NCBI GenBank assembly: GCA_017441525.1
Contig: JAFRXJ010000027.1
Location: 22,625 to 86,624 of the forward strand
Reading direction: 5' to 3'
From: Acholeplasmatales bacterium
Lineage (GTDB): Bacteria > Bacillota_I > Bacilli_A > Acholeplasmatales > Anaeroplasmataceae
Length of the DNA: 64,000 nucleotides
A program made the translations under genes and the position numbers. Position 1 is the first letter of the stretch. Every line of letters starts with the position of its first letter. The notes below the pieces were generated by a model. That model was not told the origin of the DNA. It ran no database searches and saw only the letters and a program-made list of their open reading frames with translations. Positions 37,302-46,712 of the stretch are shown here, piece after piece.

Positions 37302-38534
37302 TTAGTCTTTCTTTCCTAGGCCAAATAATCCAATGATAGCTGATAAATTAGTTGCATTTTCAGCTGCTTTCTTAGAAATCTTAGAAACCTTTGGACTATA
37401 TTTGATAGATACGCTAGCCTTTGCTGCAGAAATTTTTACTTTTTCAAATGGTGCAGCATCGCTCTTCTCTAATGCCTTATCCATCATGAATTGAGCATAA
37501 TCAGTTACATCAGCCTTAATTGCAGTTGGAACCTTCTTAACGATATCAAATGTAACTTGAACATTACTCTTTCCTGAATAATCCTTTTCACCAGGATTCT
37601 TCTTAGCTAAATTCATTTTGAAAGTAATCTTATTACCATCAACAGATGAAATTACGATATTAGTTGGATCTTCTTCATCAGTTAAATCCTTATATACTCT
37701 TTCTCTATATTCAGATGGTGTAGAATCTTCTTTTGCATCAGCAAAGATTGTATCAATAAATGTAGTATCATCTGTATATGCTGCATAATATGATTTTGCA
37801 TATGTATCCATATTAAATAAATATGAGAAAACAGATCCAGCTTGAGGAACTAATGCAGTAACTACAGCACTTGATTCCTTATCAATCTTAATATATTTAC
37901 CAACAATATTGTCCTTAATAATTGGCTTTAAATCCTTTATTTGAGCAATATCATCGTATGGAATGTCTAATTTTTGAACATTTAAATAAGCAGCATCCTT
38001 ATCTGCAAATAATCTAACCTTTCCATTTAAAGTTGAAGACTTTGAATAATCAACATCATCAGCCTCTGATTCAGCTAATAATAATACATCATTAGCAATT
38101 AGAGACTTATCGCCACTAGCAAATGCAGCAGTTGGAAGCTTAGCATTAACGCTTACTTCTGCGTATGCAGCATAATCATCAATACCATTCTTTTCATAAT
38201 CACCAAATGTTAAAGCAACCTTTGCAGATGCTGAACCACCAACAGTTACCTTTTTATTATTTGATTTTTGTACACCTGATGCTTTTGCTTCAGCAGATGC
38301 ATCAACTTCGATACCATTTGGCTTAAATTTCTTATTAGCCTTAGAATATACGAATGCTGTAACTGCATCAGCAATTTCTTCTTCGTTAGATGTCTTCTTT
38401 ACTGTTACAGTATGTAATTCTCCATTTTCATCCTCATAAGAAATCTTCTTTGAGCCTTCGCAGCTAGTTAGCATTAAAGCAAATGCTGAAATAGCAGCAA
38501 CAGTTAAACCTAATGATAATTTTTTCATTTTCAT
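37302..38534 (-). CDS. Secreted lipoprotein, unknown
   Basis: 410 residues with a signal peptide and lipobox LTSC (Cys25), so it should be lipid-anchored outside the membrane. The mature protein is Ala/Lys/Asp-rich with many beta-strand-like repeats (SAKVALTFGDYEKNGIDDYAAYAEVSV) and no known catalytic motif. The LppX/LprG-like style of a beta sheet holding a lipid is possible but unproven. It follows xpt by 5 nt, so both may share a transcript. Confidence 0.8.
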   Translation of the reverse strand: MKMKKLSLGLTVAAISAFALMLTSCEGSKKISYEDENGELHTVTVKKTSNEEEIADAVTAFVYSKANKKFKPNGIEVDASAEAKASGVQKSNNKKVTVGGSASAKVALTFGDYEKNGIDDYAAYAEVSVNAKLPTAAFASGDKSLIANDVLLLAESEADDVDYSKSSTLNGKVRLFADKDAAYLNVQKLDIPYDDIAQIKDLKPIIKDNIVGKYIKIDKESSAVVTALVPQAGSVFSYLFNMDTYAKSYYAAYTDDTTFIDTIFADAKEDSTPSEYRERVYKDLTDEEDPTNIVISSVDGNKITFKMNLAKKNPGEKDYSGKSNVQVTFDIVKKVPTAIKADVTDYAQFMMDKALEKSDAAPFEKVKISAAKASVSIKYSPKVSKISKKAAENATNLSAIIGLFGLGKKD

Positions 38535-38539
38535 ATTTT

Positions 38540-39121
38540 CTAACCCTCCTTATGTTTAAAAACAATCACGTGATTATTATACTCCATTTTTTGAATGATT
38601 GCAAGGCTTTCAACCCTATAACCATGTTCTCTTAATTTTTTTCCACCATCTTGGAATTCTTTTTCTATAGCAACTCCAATACCGACCACATTAGCTTTTG
38701 CATATTTAATAATACTAATTAATGCCTCACATGCACTTCCATTAGCCAGGAAGTCATCAATAATTAATATATTTTCATCTTCTCTAATAAATCCTTTTTG
38801 AACTGAAATAGTGAAGTCTTTATCTTTAGTATTTGAAAAAACTGATGCTGTAAAATAATCATTATTTGTAGAATCACCCTTTTTAGCAACTACTAATTCA
38901 CATTTAAATTTTAGTGCTACTAATAATGCAAGTGCAATACCTGATGATTCAATAGTCGCAACCTTATCGACCTTTGTATCTTTAAAAAGCTTATACCATT
39001 CATCAGCCATTTTCTCGACTAACTCTGGATCTACTTTTTCATTTAAAAATGCGTTAACCTTTAAGACATCTCCTGGTAAGATTGTTCCTTTTTCAATAAT
39101 TGCATCTTCTAATAATTTCAT
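38540..39121 (-). CDS. xpt: Xanthine phosphoribosyltransferase
   Basis: Converts xanthine (or guanine) and PRPP to XMP. The 193-residue product aligns along its length with Bacillus Xpt: VLKVNAFLNEKVDPEL, TIESSGIALALL, PRPP loop ILIIDDFLANGSA and YRVESLAIIQKM. No purine riboswitch is visible upstream. The gene begins 69 nt after sepF, most of it terminator, so its promoter may lie inside sepF. Confidence 0.95.
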   Translation of the reverse strand: MKLLEDAIIEKGTILPGDVLKVNAFLNEKVDPELVEKMADEWYKLFKDTKVDKVATIESSGIALALLVALKFKCELVVAKKGDSTNNDYFTASVFSNTKDKDFTISVQKGFIREDENILIIDDFLANGSACEALISIIKYAKANVVGIGVAIEKEFQDGGKKLREHGYRVESLAIIQKMEYNNHVIVFKHKEG

Positions 39122-39159
39122 TTCTTTTTCCCCTCTCCTTTTTGTTGATTTAAATAGTG

Positions 39160-39185
39160 GAAAAAGCGATATAAAAATATCGCCT
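39160..39185 (-). terminator. Terminator of the Jet-SepF operon
   Basis: GCGATAT (39166-39172) pairs with ATATCGC (39177-39183), followed by TTTTT on the minus strand. Confidence 0.8.
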
Positions 39186-39190
39186 CTCTT

Positions 39191-39526
39191 TTATTGTCTT
39201 GGTATATTCTCAATAAAATCTCTTAATGAGCCATCAATAAAGTTTTCTTTCTTAGTGAAAAGAATAGTATTTTCATTGATTCTCATTACTTTTCCATCAA
39301 CCATCATAGTTGCTCCAGTAAAGAATGCAATGTACTTATTAGTTGTATATTCATCAACCTTTTCATAATTGACAATTACTGGGGCACCATCCCTGATTTT
39401 TAATATTAATTCAAGTGCATAATTATCGTCATCAGAAGTAAACTGAGCGAAAATAATACGGTCACTTGCCTTACCAACAGGCTCATTTAGTTCTAAATCT
39501 TCATCAGTTTTTTTCTTAAAAAACAT
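39191..39526 (-). CDS. sepF: Cell-division protein SepF
   Basis: A 111-residue SepF: short membrane-targeting start MFFKKK, linker, then the globular domain DRIIFAQFTSDDD, GAPVIVNYEKVDEYTTN, FFTGATMMVDGKVMRIN, and DGSLRDFI. SepF bundles FtsZ filaments and anchors the Z-ring to the membrane. It is shorter than Bacillus SepF (about 150) because the linker is reduced. Normally it sits in the ylm cluster near ftsZ, but here it is the last gene after a JetABC condensin, starting 2 nt after the jetC stop; its GGGTGA ribosome-binding site lies in the last jetC codons. Confidence 0.9.
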   Translation of the reverse strand: MFFKKKTDEDLELNEPVGKASDRIIFAQFTSDDDNYALELILKIRDGAPVIVNYEKVDEYTTNKYIAFFTGATMMVDGKVMRINENTILFTKKENFIDGSLRDFIENIPRQ

Positions 39527-39528
39527 AA

Positions 39529-42500
39529 TTATTCACCCTTTCTAACATATGGTAATACTTTTGCTTTCATACCATTTCTAACCATAATCAATGTTGTTTG
39601 TGAATATCCTTCAAGGATTTCCATTCTCTGTGGAGGACATGCGATGATTACTTGAAGTGGCATAGATGAAATAAATGACATCATGGCTCTCATACGGTTA
39701 CCATCCATCTTATCGAATACCTCATCGAACATAACGATACCGATAGGATCTCCACCAGCAAATCCAGTCTTAGTGTAAACTCTAACGAATGAAGCAATGA
39801 TTGCAACATAGAATGGAACCTGAGTTTCACCTCCTGATTTCTCCTTAAATACTTTAGAATATGTCATTGTTTCACCATCTACGTTAGTGATACGAATATC
39901 ATAATCCATGTATGTACGGTAATCAGTAAATTTATTTAAGGCACCATTACTATTTAATTCATCTTGAGTTAAGCTATCAAATAATAATCTAATTTGTTCA
40001 TCATATTTAGTTTGGAATTCATATGTGAATAAACCTTGATTAACATCTGCTAAATCTGATGTAACCATGTCGTAGAATGAAGCATATTCTTCACTTCTAG
40101 GGAATATGAATTCGTATCTATCATTACCGAATTTAATTGATGATAATGTTTCATTAATCTTAGAGATTTCTTGTTCAGCTGTTAAGATATTATTTCTTAA
40201 TTTAGCAATGAAGTCTTCCTTGAATACAACTTCTGCAGATTCTCTAGCTTCTCTTACCTTCTTTTCGTAAGAAATTAATTCACTCTTTTCAAGCTTATTT
40301 AATTCAGCTTCGAATTTGCTCATTTCATCAATACCAGTTGATAATGTTGAACTATATTTATTAATATAAGCAAATTGCTTAGTGATTAGATTATCATGTA
40401 ATGTCTTATATGAAGTTTCTTGAGATTGGTATGTCTCTTGATAGCTTGCTAGAGCTTGCTTGAAGCTTTGGCCAGATATAATTTGCTTATATTCTTCCTT
40501 AGCCTTTTCAACTAATACAGCATTGTCACCTGCAAGCATTCTTAGATTTTCATTTAATTCTTCTAATTCCTTTTGCTTATCGAAGATATTTTGATTTAAG
40601 TTTTCTATTCTTGTATTGATAGAACCAATTTGCATGAATAAGTCTTTCTTCTTTTCTTCGTTAGACTTAATTGTTAATTGAACTCTTTCATAATCATCTT
40701 CTAATTCAGAAGGTGTAGCATTCTTTTGACGCTTAGCTTGTTGAGTTAAGTCAATTAATGCTGCCTTTTCTTTTTCAAGCATCAATGCCTTATCTAAGTC
40801 TTCAATTAATGGTCTAATATCAATTTGATTTAATAATGCAGTTTCTCTTTCTAATGCATCTGACTTATCCTTGTATGTGATATATTCAGATTTAGCTTCT
40901 TCAGCTCTCTTAATTAAATCTTGTTGAGATCTTGCTGCTGCATTCTTACCAATGAATGGCTTTTCAATATTTGGATTAAGGTTAGAAACCATATATCCTC
41001 TATAAATTAAACCATCTGATGTAATTGATGATGAATATTTTTCTAGGTCTAATTCATTATCAACCATGATTACACTACCACATGTATAGTTTACATATGC
41101 TCTAGCATCTGTATTCTCACATTCAATGATAGATGCTAATGAATTCTTTTCAAATGTATTGAACTTAGAAATTTGCTTAGTATTTACAAGACCGATACCA
41201 TATAGACGATATCTATCTTTGATTCTTGCAAAGATTTGTAATGCTTGATCATAATATCTAGGCTCTACAATTAAGTTAAATCTTCTATTACCTAAAAACA
41301 TTTCTATAACATCAGCCCATTTTTGGTCTGTGATTTCACAAAGCTCACAGAAAATATGAACATTAATATCATAATTGTAAATTCTCTTTAAGCTTTCTTC
41401 TAATTCTTGCTTTAAGGCAACAAGATTTGGATTGTAGTTTCTCTTATTTTGACTAGCATTTCTTTGTAATACAGAAATTTCATTAATCTTAACAATGATT
41501 TCTTTTGTCTTAGTTTGAATTTGACCTAATTGTTGGTTCTTTGAATCTCTAATATCACTAATTCTATTATAGAAATCAGTTAATCTAATTTTTGCATCTT
41601 GAACTGCTGTTTGATTAATTAATGATAAGTTAATATTTGAAGCTTCATTATAAATCTTTTCATTAGATAATCTCTTTAAATCATTGATGATATCTTTGAA
41701 TTCAGCACTTCTTTTTAAGAATGCTTGTTGATTAGCTTCTAATGAAGAAATATTATTTTGAGTCTTAATAATTTCTTTAGAAATATATTCTTCAGCTTTA
41801 AATTTATCATTTGATTGTAATAAATTATATAATTCACGAGCTCTTTCTTGAAGTGATGTATTCTCCTGATCTAATTCAAGTAATTCTTTTTGTTTATTTA
41901 GCTTATATTGAGATTCTCTTTCGATTTGCTTCTTGCAATCAGCAATATTGTTCTTTACTGATTCAACATCGAATAAATGCATTAAATATTCAATATATGC
42001 TTTATTTTCTTGAATCTTTAAGATTTCTTGATATACTACATCAATTTCTCTTAAATCAGCAATCTTAGCTTGGATTTGTTTTAGAGTTATTTCTAATTCC
42101 TTATAAGCTCTGATTGAATCTTGAATTGCAGATACATCAATCTTCTTTTCTTCTAGAATATTTTGATATATGAATTCCTTAACATCAGCAATAGGCTTGA
42201 AGGCAAGTGCCTTTGGAATTAATCTATAGAAATCTTCATTGATTGAACCAAATGCGTTTCTAAATCCACGCTTTGCTTCTTTCTTTGTTAAATAATATTC
42301 AAATAATGGGTTGTTCTTTCTAAAATCAACAGTACCATAAATCTTTTTCTCTGCAGAAATGAACATTGAATCAGAAATAGGCTCGCTTGATCTATAGAAA
42401 ATAGTCTTAACTGGAGTTAAATCACCGAATGCATCAATTACAGCGCCTACAGTGAAGTTACTATCAGTCTTTTCATCATGGAATTCAAGTGCGATATGAC

Positions 42501-42765
42501 CAGAAACATCACCATTACGTAAATATTCCTTATCATCCATACCTAATTTACATTTTACATAACCCTTTAAATCTCTTTTACCTTTTTCGTTAGCTGCAAG
42601 GTTGAATTGTGTATCACCTGCAGTCAATACGAATGTGATGGCATCCATTATTGTTGATTTACCTGAGGCATTAGGTCCAGTTAATAATGTGTTACCATTA
42701 ATTACAATTGTTTCATTTGAAAGGTAATGCCAGTTAATTAATCTGATCTTAACTAATTTCTTCAT
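39529..42765 (-). CDS. jetC: MukB/JetC-type SMC-like condensin ATPase
   Basis: A 1078-residue ABC-type ATPase. Walker A GPNASGKST at residues 30-38, signature KSGGE (about 973), Walker B GIVMFDEVFDKMD (about 1010). The middle is mostly coiled coil (about 235-450 and 660-880) around a hinge region (about 475-620). Length and motifs fit the MukB/MksB/JetC group of plasmid- or chromosome-compacting condensins, not RecN or SbcC, and the KMDG after Walker B fits too. Overlaps jetB by one base and precedes sepF by 2 nt. It should dimerise with JetA and JetB and extrude DNA loops. Confidence 0.9.
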   Translation of the reverse strand: MKKLVKIRLINWHYLSNETIVINGNTLLTGPNASGKSTIMDAITFVLTAGDTQFNLAANEKGKRDLKGYVKCKLGMDDKEYLRNGDVSGHIALEFHDEKTDSNFTVGAVIDAFGDLTPVKTIFYRSSEPISDSMFISAEKKIYGTVDFRKNNPLFEYYLTKKEAKRGFRNAFGSINEDFYRLIPKALAFKPIADVKEFIYQNILEEKKIDVSAIQDSIRAYKELEITLKQIQAKIADLREIDVVYQEILKIQENKAYIEYLMHLFDVESVKNNIADCKKQIERESQYKLNKQKELLELDQENTSLQERARELYNLLQSNDKFKAEEYISKEIIKTQNNISSLEANQQAFLKRSAEFKDIINDLKRLSNEKIYNEASNINLSLINQTAVQDAKIRLTDFYNRISDIRDSKNQQLGQIQTKTKEIIVKINEISVLQRNASQNKRNYNPNLVALKQELEESLKRIYNYDINVHIFCELCEITDQKWADVIEMFLGNRRFNLIVEPRYYDQALQIFARIKDRYRLYGIGLVNTKQISKFNTFEKNSLASIIECENTDARAYVNYTCGSVIMVDNELDLEKYSSSITSDGLIYRGYMVSNLNPNIEKPFIGKNAAARSQQDLIKRAEEAKSEYITYKDKSDALERETALLNQIDIRPLIEDLDKALMLEKEKAALIDLTQQAKRQKNATPSELEDDYERVQLTIKSNEEKKKDLFMQIGSINTRIENLNQNIFDKQKELEELNENLRMLAGDNAVLVEKAKEEYKQIISGQSFKQALASYQETYQSQETSYKTLHDNLITKQFAYINKYSSTLSTGIDEMSKFEAELNKLEKSELISYEKKVREARESAEVVFKEDFIAKLRNNILTAEQEISKINETLSSIKFGNDRYEFIFPRSEEYASFYDMVTSDLADVNQGLFTYEFQTKYDEQIRLLFDSLTQDELNSNGALNKFTDYRTYMDYDIRITNVDGETMTYSKVFKEKSGGETQVPFYVAIIASFVRVYTKTGFAGGDPIGIVMFDEVFDKMDGNRMRAMMSFISSMPLQVIIACPPQRMEILEGYSQTTLIMVRNGMKAKVLPYVRKGE

Positions 42766-43349
42766 TATTCAGCTGCCTCCTCTTGATTAATCTTGTTAAT
42801 AGTATTGAATACCTCTGTGATATCCTCTGATTTAATAGCCATCAAGATTGTAGGTAAGATTACTACCTTGCAAGCTGATGAAGTTAAATCGCCTGTAACC
42901 TCAATTAGATTATATCTTCTAAATAATCTTAATGAAGAAATTAAGTCAGTCTTATTTAATTTTTTCTTAATTTCTAGGTAATCATATTTTTCATGAATAT
43001 CTGAAACAGAACATACAATGTTTTCATTTAAAGATGTATCTTTCATCTTCTCATGATATAAAAGTCTTAAAATTAATAATACTAATGATTCATCTCTTTT
43101 AAGCTTTAAAGTTGTTTGAGCATTAGCTCCTGATAGCATTACGCTTCCTGTAGGCATATCTAATGCTATTTCATATCCTAAAATCTTAAAGAACTCATCA
43201 AAGATTTGTTTGTAGCTCATTAAGAAATAATATGCTTCATTATTATCTTTCTTATCACGGCATAAGAATGTTGATAGCAAAAGCTTATTTGCAGTGTCTT
43301 TAAATTGCTCTTGCTGAGTTGTTGTCATTTTTTCAAGTGCATCTAACAT
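42765..43349 (-). CDS. jetB: JetB/MukE-like condensin subunit
   Basis: A 194-residue winged-helix type protein of the JetB (DUF4194) / MksE kind, judged from LLSTFLCRDKK, DESLVLLILRLLYHE, KLNKTDLISSLRLFRRYNLIEV, position and size. It should bind JetA and DNA in the kleisin complex. It overlaps jetC by one base. Confidence 0.8.
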   Translation of the reverse strand: MLDALEKMTTTQQEQFKDTANKLLLSTFLCRDKKDNNEAYYFLMSYKQIFDEFFKILGYEIALDMPTGSVMLSGANAQTTLKLKRDESLVLLILRLLYHEKMKDTSLNENIVCSVSDIHEKYDYLEIKKKLNKTDLISSLRLFRRYNLIEVTGDLTSSACKVVILPTILMAIKSEDITEVFNTINKINQEEAAE

Positions 43350-43363
43350 TTTCTCTCTCCTAT

Positions 43364-44788
43364 TTATCTAACCTTTTTATCTGTTATTATAAATTTACGA
43401 ATTGCATATGTTTTTGTTTCCAAAACATCATCTTTGATTTCGATTGTATAATTTCTTTCAACTGCATATATTACACAATATACAGCCATTAAGAATTCTT
43501 GATCAGTACAATTCTCATTAATTACTGTGCTAGCATCGAATACCCCATTAACCATGTTAGCTTGTAAGAATTTTGAAATTGCTGTTTCATCATATCTTAC
43601 TCTGAATTGTTGCATGAATGTCTCATCAAGCTCGAAACCGTCTATACCTAAATCATCTAGGGTTTGATTATAATCTCTACTATATTTACCACGAGGCTGA
43701 TAAATAGATTTTTCTTGGTCATATACTCTTAGGTTAGGTAGCTTATATAAGCTTTCAACTAATCTAATAGACTTATCAATCTTACCATTCTTGTTTTGAT
43801 CTTTTACATTCTTTAGGATTGCATTTAATTTACCAACTACGTTGTCATCTTCTGATAATAAGAATTTGATTTTACCAATTGTTGAATTGATATAATTTCT
43901 ATTCTTGTTATCAATTTCAGTAATGAAATCCTCTAATGCATTGAACGCATCAATAACCTCATCAATATTCTTTATTGTTTTTGCAATTGCATCATCAGGA
44001 GTTTTACATACTGCTAAATAATTATTCGAAATTGATTTAACAATTGTTTCATCCTCTTGGAACTCTTCAAGTCTAGTAATGATATCAAGTCTATATCTAT
44101 CAATATTATCTGTAACCTTTAATCTTACATAGCTCTTATCATAAATATCATTCTTATAAGCAATCAATCTTTCCATTAGATTCTTGATTTCAGTATTATC
44201 AACTACAGATTGAATATATTCTTTCATTCTGGCATCTAATCTTCTGATTGCTCTAATTAATTGTCTAGTATCGTTATATACTAAGCTAAATGTTAAAGAA
44301 TAATCAATATTATCTTTTTGACTTAATAAAGAATAGATATTATAAATGTATCCTTGGTATTCATTTGGATTAACATAATCAGCAGGAAGCTCTTCATCTC
44401 CAAATTCAACCTGTGGATAAGCATTTAAGATTGCTTCACATATCGTTATTGCTACATCCGAGAAATTAAGTATCTCAATGTAGTCGTTAGTAACATCAAC
44501 GTATATCCAGCCACATTCTTCCATTCTTCTTAAAATATAATTTGCAAGCTCACGTTTGCTTTGTGGATTAGACTCTTCATCCTCTTCATTTTCTGTCTCA
44601 TAAAGATAGCTTGAATTAGTATCTAGAAAATAAATTAAATCATCAACAACTATTTTCTTGTCGATTCCAAGTATTGAACCAGTTTCGTATACTTTAAAAA
44701 CCTGTAAAATACTTGCTAGATAAATTCTCCTATTTTTTGATGATAATAAAGAGAAAAAATTATCTGGGACCATATCGAAAAAATCCAT
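43364..44788 (-). CDS. jetA: JetA/MukF-like kleisin subunit
   Basis: A 474-residue helical protein of the JetA (DUF5716) family: winged-helix start (NFFSLLSSKNRRIYLASILQVF, then a DTNSSYLYETENEED acidic stretch), long helical middle (IRRLDARMKEYIQSVVDNTEI), and a C-terminal wing with VYCVIYAVERNYTIEI. It should be the kleisin linking JetC heads. First gene of the operon, 15 nt from jetB, with its own promoter. Assigned from similarity of layout, size and sequence style. Confidence 0.8.
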   Translation of the reverse strand: MDFFDMVPDNFFSLLSSKNRRIYLASILQVFKVYETGSILGIDKKIVVDDLIYFLDTNSSYLYETENEEDEESNPQSKRELANYILRRMEECGWIYVDVTNDYIEILNFSDVAITICEAILNAYPQVEFGDEELPADYVNPNEYQGYIYNIYSLLSQKDNIDYSLTFSLVYNDTRQLIRAIRRLDARMKEYIQSVVDNTEIKNLMERLIAYKNDIYDKSYVRLKVTDNIDRYRLDIITRLEEFQEDETIVKSISNNYLAVCKTPDDAIAKTIKNIDEVIDAFNALEDFITEIDNKNRNYINSTIGKIKFLLSEDDNVVGKLNAILKNVKDQNKNGKIDKSIRLVESLYKLPNLRVYDQEKSIYQPRGKYSRDYNQTLDDLGIDGFELDETFMQQFRVRYDETAISKFLQANMVNGVFDASTVINENCTDQEFLMAVYCVIYAVERNYTIEIKDDVLETKTYAIRKFIITDKKVR

Positions 44789-44830
44789 TTTTTAAATCTC
44801 CCTTTTTTTTATATTAAAATATACATTTTA

Positions 44831-44859
44831 ATTTTATCAAAAATCGCTTTCATAATCAA
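44831..44859 (-). promoter_or_regulatory. Promoter of the Jet-SepF operon
   Basis: Minus-strand TTGATT (44854-44859), 17-nt spacer, TAAAAT (44831-44836) preceded by TGA (extended -10). It follows the ychF terminator, so the operon is an independent transcription unit. Confidence 0.65.
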
Positions 44860-44901
44860 TGCAAAAACCCCATTTTTTTCTAAAAAATTCAATGTTTTTT
44901 A

Positions 44902-44933
44902 CAAAAAAAATGAGGTGTCTTTTTCCACCTCAA
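44902..44933 (-). terminator. Terminator after ychF
   Basis: TGAGGTG (44911-44917) pairs with CACCTCA (44926-44932), eight T on the minus strand. Confidence 0.9.
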
Positions 44934-44944
44934 TTTTTTACCTT

Positions 44945-46045
44945 TTAAACGTTAAATTTGAATAATAAAATATCGCCGTCTTGGACTAAATAATCTTTAC
45001 CTTCTTGTCTTACAAGACCAGCCTCTTTTGCCTTAAGTGCACTACCACATTTAATTAAATCATCATAGGCAGTTGTCTCTGCACGAATGAAGCCTCTTTG
45101 GAAATCTGTATGAATGATTCCAGCACATTCAGGTGCAAGCATACCCTTCTTAAAAGTCCATGCACGACACTCATCAGGACCTACTGTAAAATATGTTGCA
45201 AGACCTAATAAGTCATATGTTTCTTTAACAAGCTTATTTAAGCCTGGTTCAGATACTCCATAGTCAGCTAAGAACTCTTTTTTAGAAGCATCATCTAATT
45301 CAGATATTTCCGCTTCTATTTGAGCTGATATAGCAATACACTTAGCATTGTTTTCTTTTGCATACTTAACTAGTGCTTGATAATTCGCATCTTCTGATTG
45401 ATCAGCAATATAATCTTCTTTTACATTAGCAACAATCATAAATGGCTTTGAAGTTAAAAAACCATAATTTTTGATGTATTGTAATTCTTCTTTAGAGAAC
45501 TCTAATGCTCTAATAGGCTTTTCTGATTCTAATTGTTTTTGAAGCTTTAATAATAGGGCATACTCAAAAGGAGCATCATCCATTTTAGATTGTGCTTTCT
45601 TTTGAAGCTTTTGAGCTCTATTAGTTACTTGTTCTAGGTCTGCTAATATTAATTCAAGATTAATAATTTCAGCATCTCTTACTGGATCTACCTTACCTTC
45701 AACGTGAGTTACATTAGAATCTTCAAAGCATCTTACTACTTCTAGGATAGCATCGCAGTTTCTAATGTTTCCTAAAAACTGATTACCTAGTCCTTCACCC
45801 TTTGAGGCGCCTTTTACTAAACCAGCAATATCAGTGAATTCACATACAGCTGGTATAGTTTTCTTAGGTTTATACATATCTGATAAAACCCATAATCTTT
45901 CATCTGGAACCTCAACCATACCTACATTTGGTTCAATTGTAGCGAATGGATAATTCGCAGCTAAGGCACCAGCCTTTGTTATTGCGTTAAATAATGTTGA
46001 TTTACCTACATTAGGTAGACCAACTATACCTGCAGTTAAAGCCAT
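44945..46045 (-). CDS. ychF: Redox-regulated ATPase YchF
   Basis: A 366-residue Obg-family P-loop protein that hydrolyses ATP: G1 GLPNVGKST (8-16), G3 DIAGLV, NVKED in place of NKxD as usual for YchF, and a C-terminal TGS domain (GPDECRAWTFKKG, HTDFQRGFIRAE). It affects the oxidative-stress response and ribosome function. It follows ppa by 18 nt. Confidence 0.97.
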   Translation of the reverse strand: MALTAGIVGLPNVGKSTLFNAITKAGALAANYPFATIEPNVGMVEVPDERLWVLSDMYKPKKTIPAVCEFTDIAGLVKGASKGEGLGNQFLGNIRNCDAILEVVRCFEDSNVTHVEGKVDPVRDAEIINLELILADLEQVTNRAQKLQKKAQSKMDDAPFEYALLLKLQKQLESEKPIRALEFSKEELQYIKNYGFLTSKPFMIVANVKEDYIADQSEDANYQALVKYAKENNAKCIAISAQIEAEISELDDASKKEFLADYGVSEPGLNKLVKETYDLLGLATYFTVGPDECRAWTFKKGMLAPECAGIIHTDFQRGFIRAETTAYDDLIKCGSALKAKEAGLVRQEGKDYLVQDGDILLFKFNV

Positions 46046-46063
46046 AATTTTACTACTCCTTAA

Positions 46064-46594
46064 TTACTTTAAATATAATTCGTTATATGCATCAATTGAT
46101 TCTTGAATAACAGCCTTTGCTTCTGTTACACCAAATACATCTGTTACAACTGTCTTCTTTCCTTCTAGTTCCTTATAAACTGTAAAGAAATGTCTTATTT
46201 CGTCAAATAAATGCTCTGGAAGCTCAGATATATCATTATAGATATTCATTGATGGATCATTGATACATACAGCAATAATCTTTTCATCAACAGCTTCATC
46301 ATCAATCATCTTTACAACACCAATTGGTTTACATCTAACTAATACTAGTGGATCAAATGCTTCATAGCATAATACTAAAACATCCAGTGGGTCTTTATCA
46401 TCGCTATATGTTCTAGGAATAAATCCATAATTAGCTGGATAGTGTGTAGATGTATATAAAATTCTATCTAGAATAATTAATCCGGTTTCTTTATCTAATT
46501 CATATTTCTTCTTGCTGCCCTTTGGAATTTCGATACAGGCAACAAACTCATCTTGACTTATACGATCGTTATCGATATCATGCCAAATATTCAT
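46064..46594 (-). CDS. ppa: Inorganic pyrophosphatase (family I)
   Basis: Hydrolyses PPi to phosphate, drawing biosynthetic reactions forward. 176 residues with [35 protein letters not shown] and [12 protein letters not shown], carrying the acidic metal ligands. Has its own promoter and precedes ychF. Confidence 0.97.
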   Translation of the reverse strand: MNIWHDIDNDRISQDEFVACIEIPKGSKKKYELDKETGLIILDRILYTSTHYPANYGFIPRTYSDDKDPLDVLVLCYEAFDPLVLVRCKPIGVVKMIDDEAVDEKIIAVCINDPSMNIYNDISELPEHLFDEIRHFFTVYKELEGKKTVVTDVFGVTEAKAVIQESIDAYNELYLK

Positions 46595-46634
46595 AATATC
46601 ATTCCTTTCATTTTTAAGTTATCTAACAAAAGAT

Positions 46635-46663
46635 ATAATACCATATTTCTTTATTTAATTCAA
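46635..46663 (-). promoter_or_regulatory. Promoter of ppa
   Basis: TTGAAT (46658-46663), 17 nt, TATTAT (46635-46640) with TGG ahead (extended -10) on the minus strand. Confidence 0.6.
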
Positions 46664-46667
46664 ATAA

Positions 46668-46706
46668 AGAAAATAAAAGAGGCTGTAAACTAAACATTTA
46701 CAGCCA
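46668..46706 (-). terminator. Terminator after pgm
   Basis: GGCTGTAAA (46681-46689) pairs with TTTACAGCC (46697-46705), then a T-rich stretch on the minus strand, directly before the ppa promoter. Confidence 0.9.
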
Positions 46707-46712
46707 TTTTCA

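Noticed and set aside
39122..39190. Purine riboswitch for xpt
   Set aside because: The gap of about 69 nt is mostly the sepF terminator and shows no purine-riboswitch core.
39191..44788. Complete Wadjet plasmid-defence system
   Set aside because: JetD, the nuclease subunit, is absent and SepF takes its place, so a defence call is not supported.
44837..44853. Cre-like TGAAAGCGATTTTT in the Jet operon promoter spacer
   Set aside because: Matches only 12 of 14 positions and lacks the conserved CA end; likely chance in AT-rich DNA.
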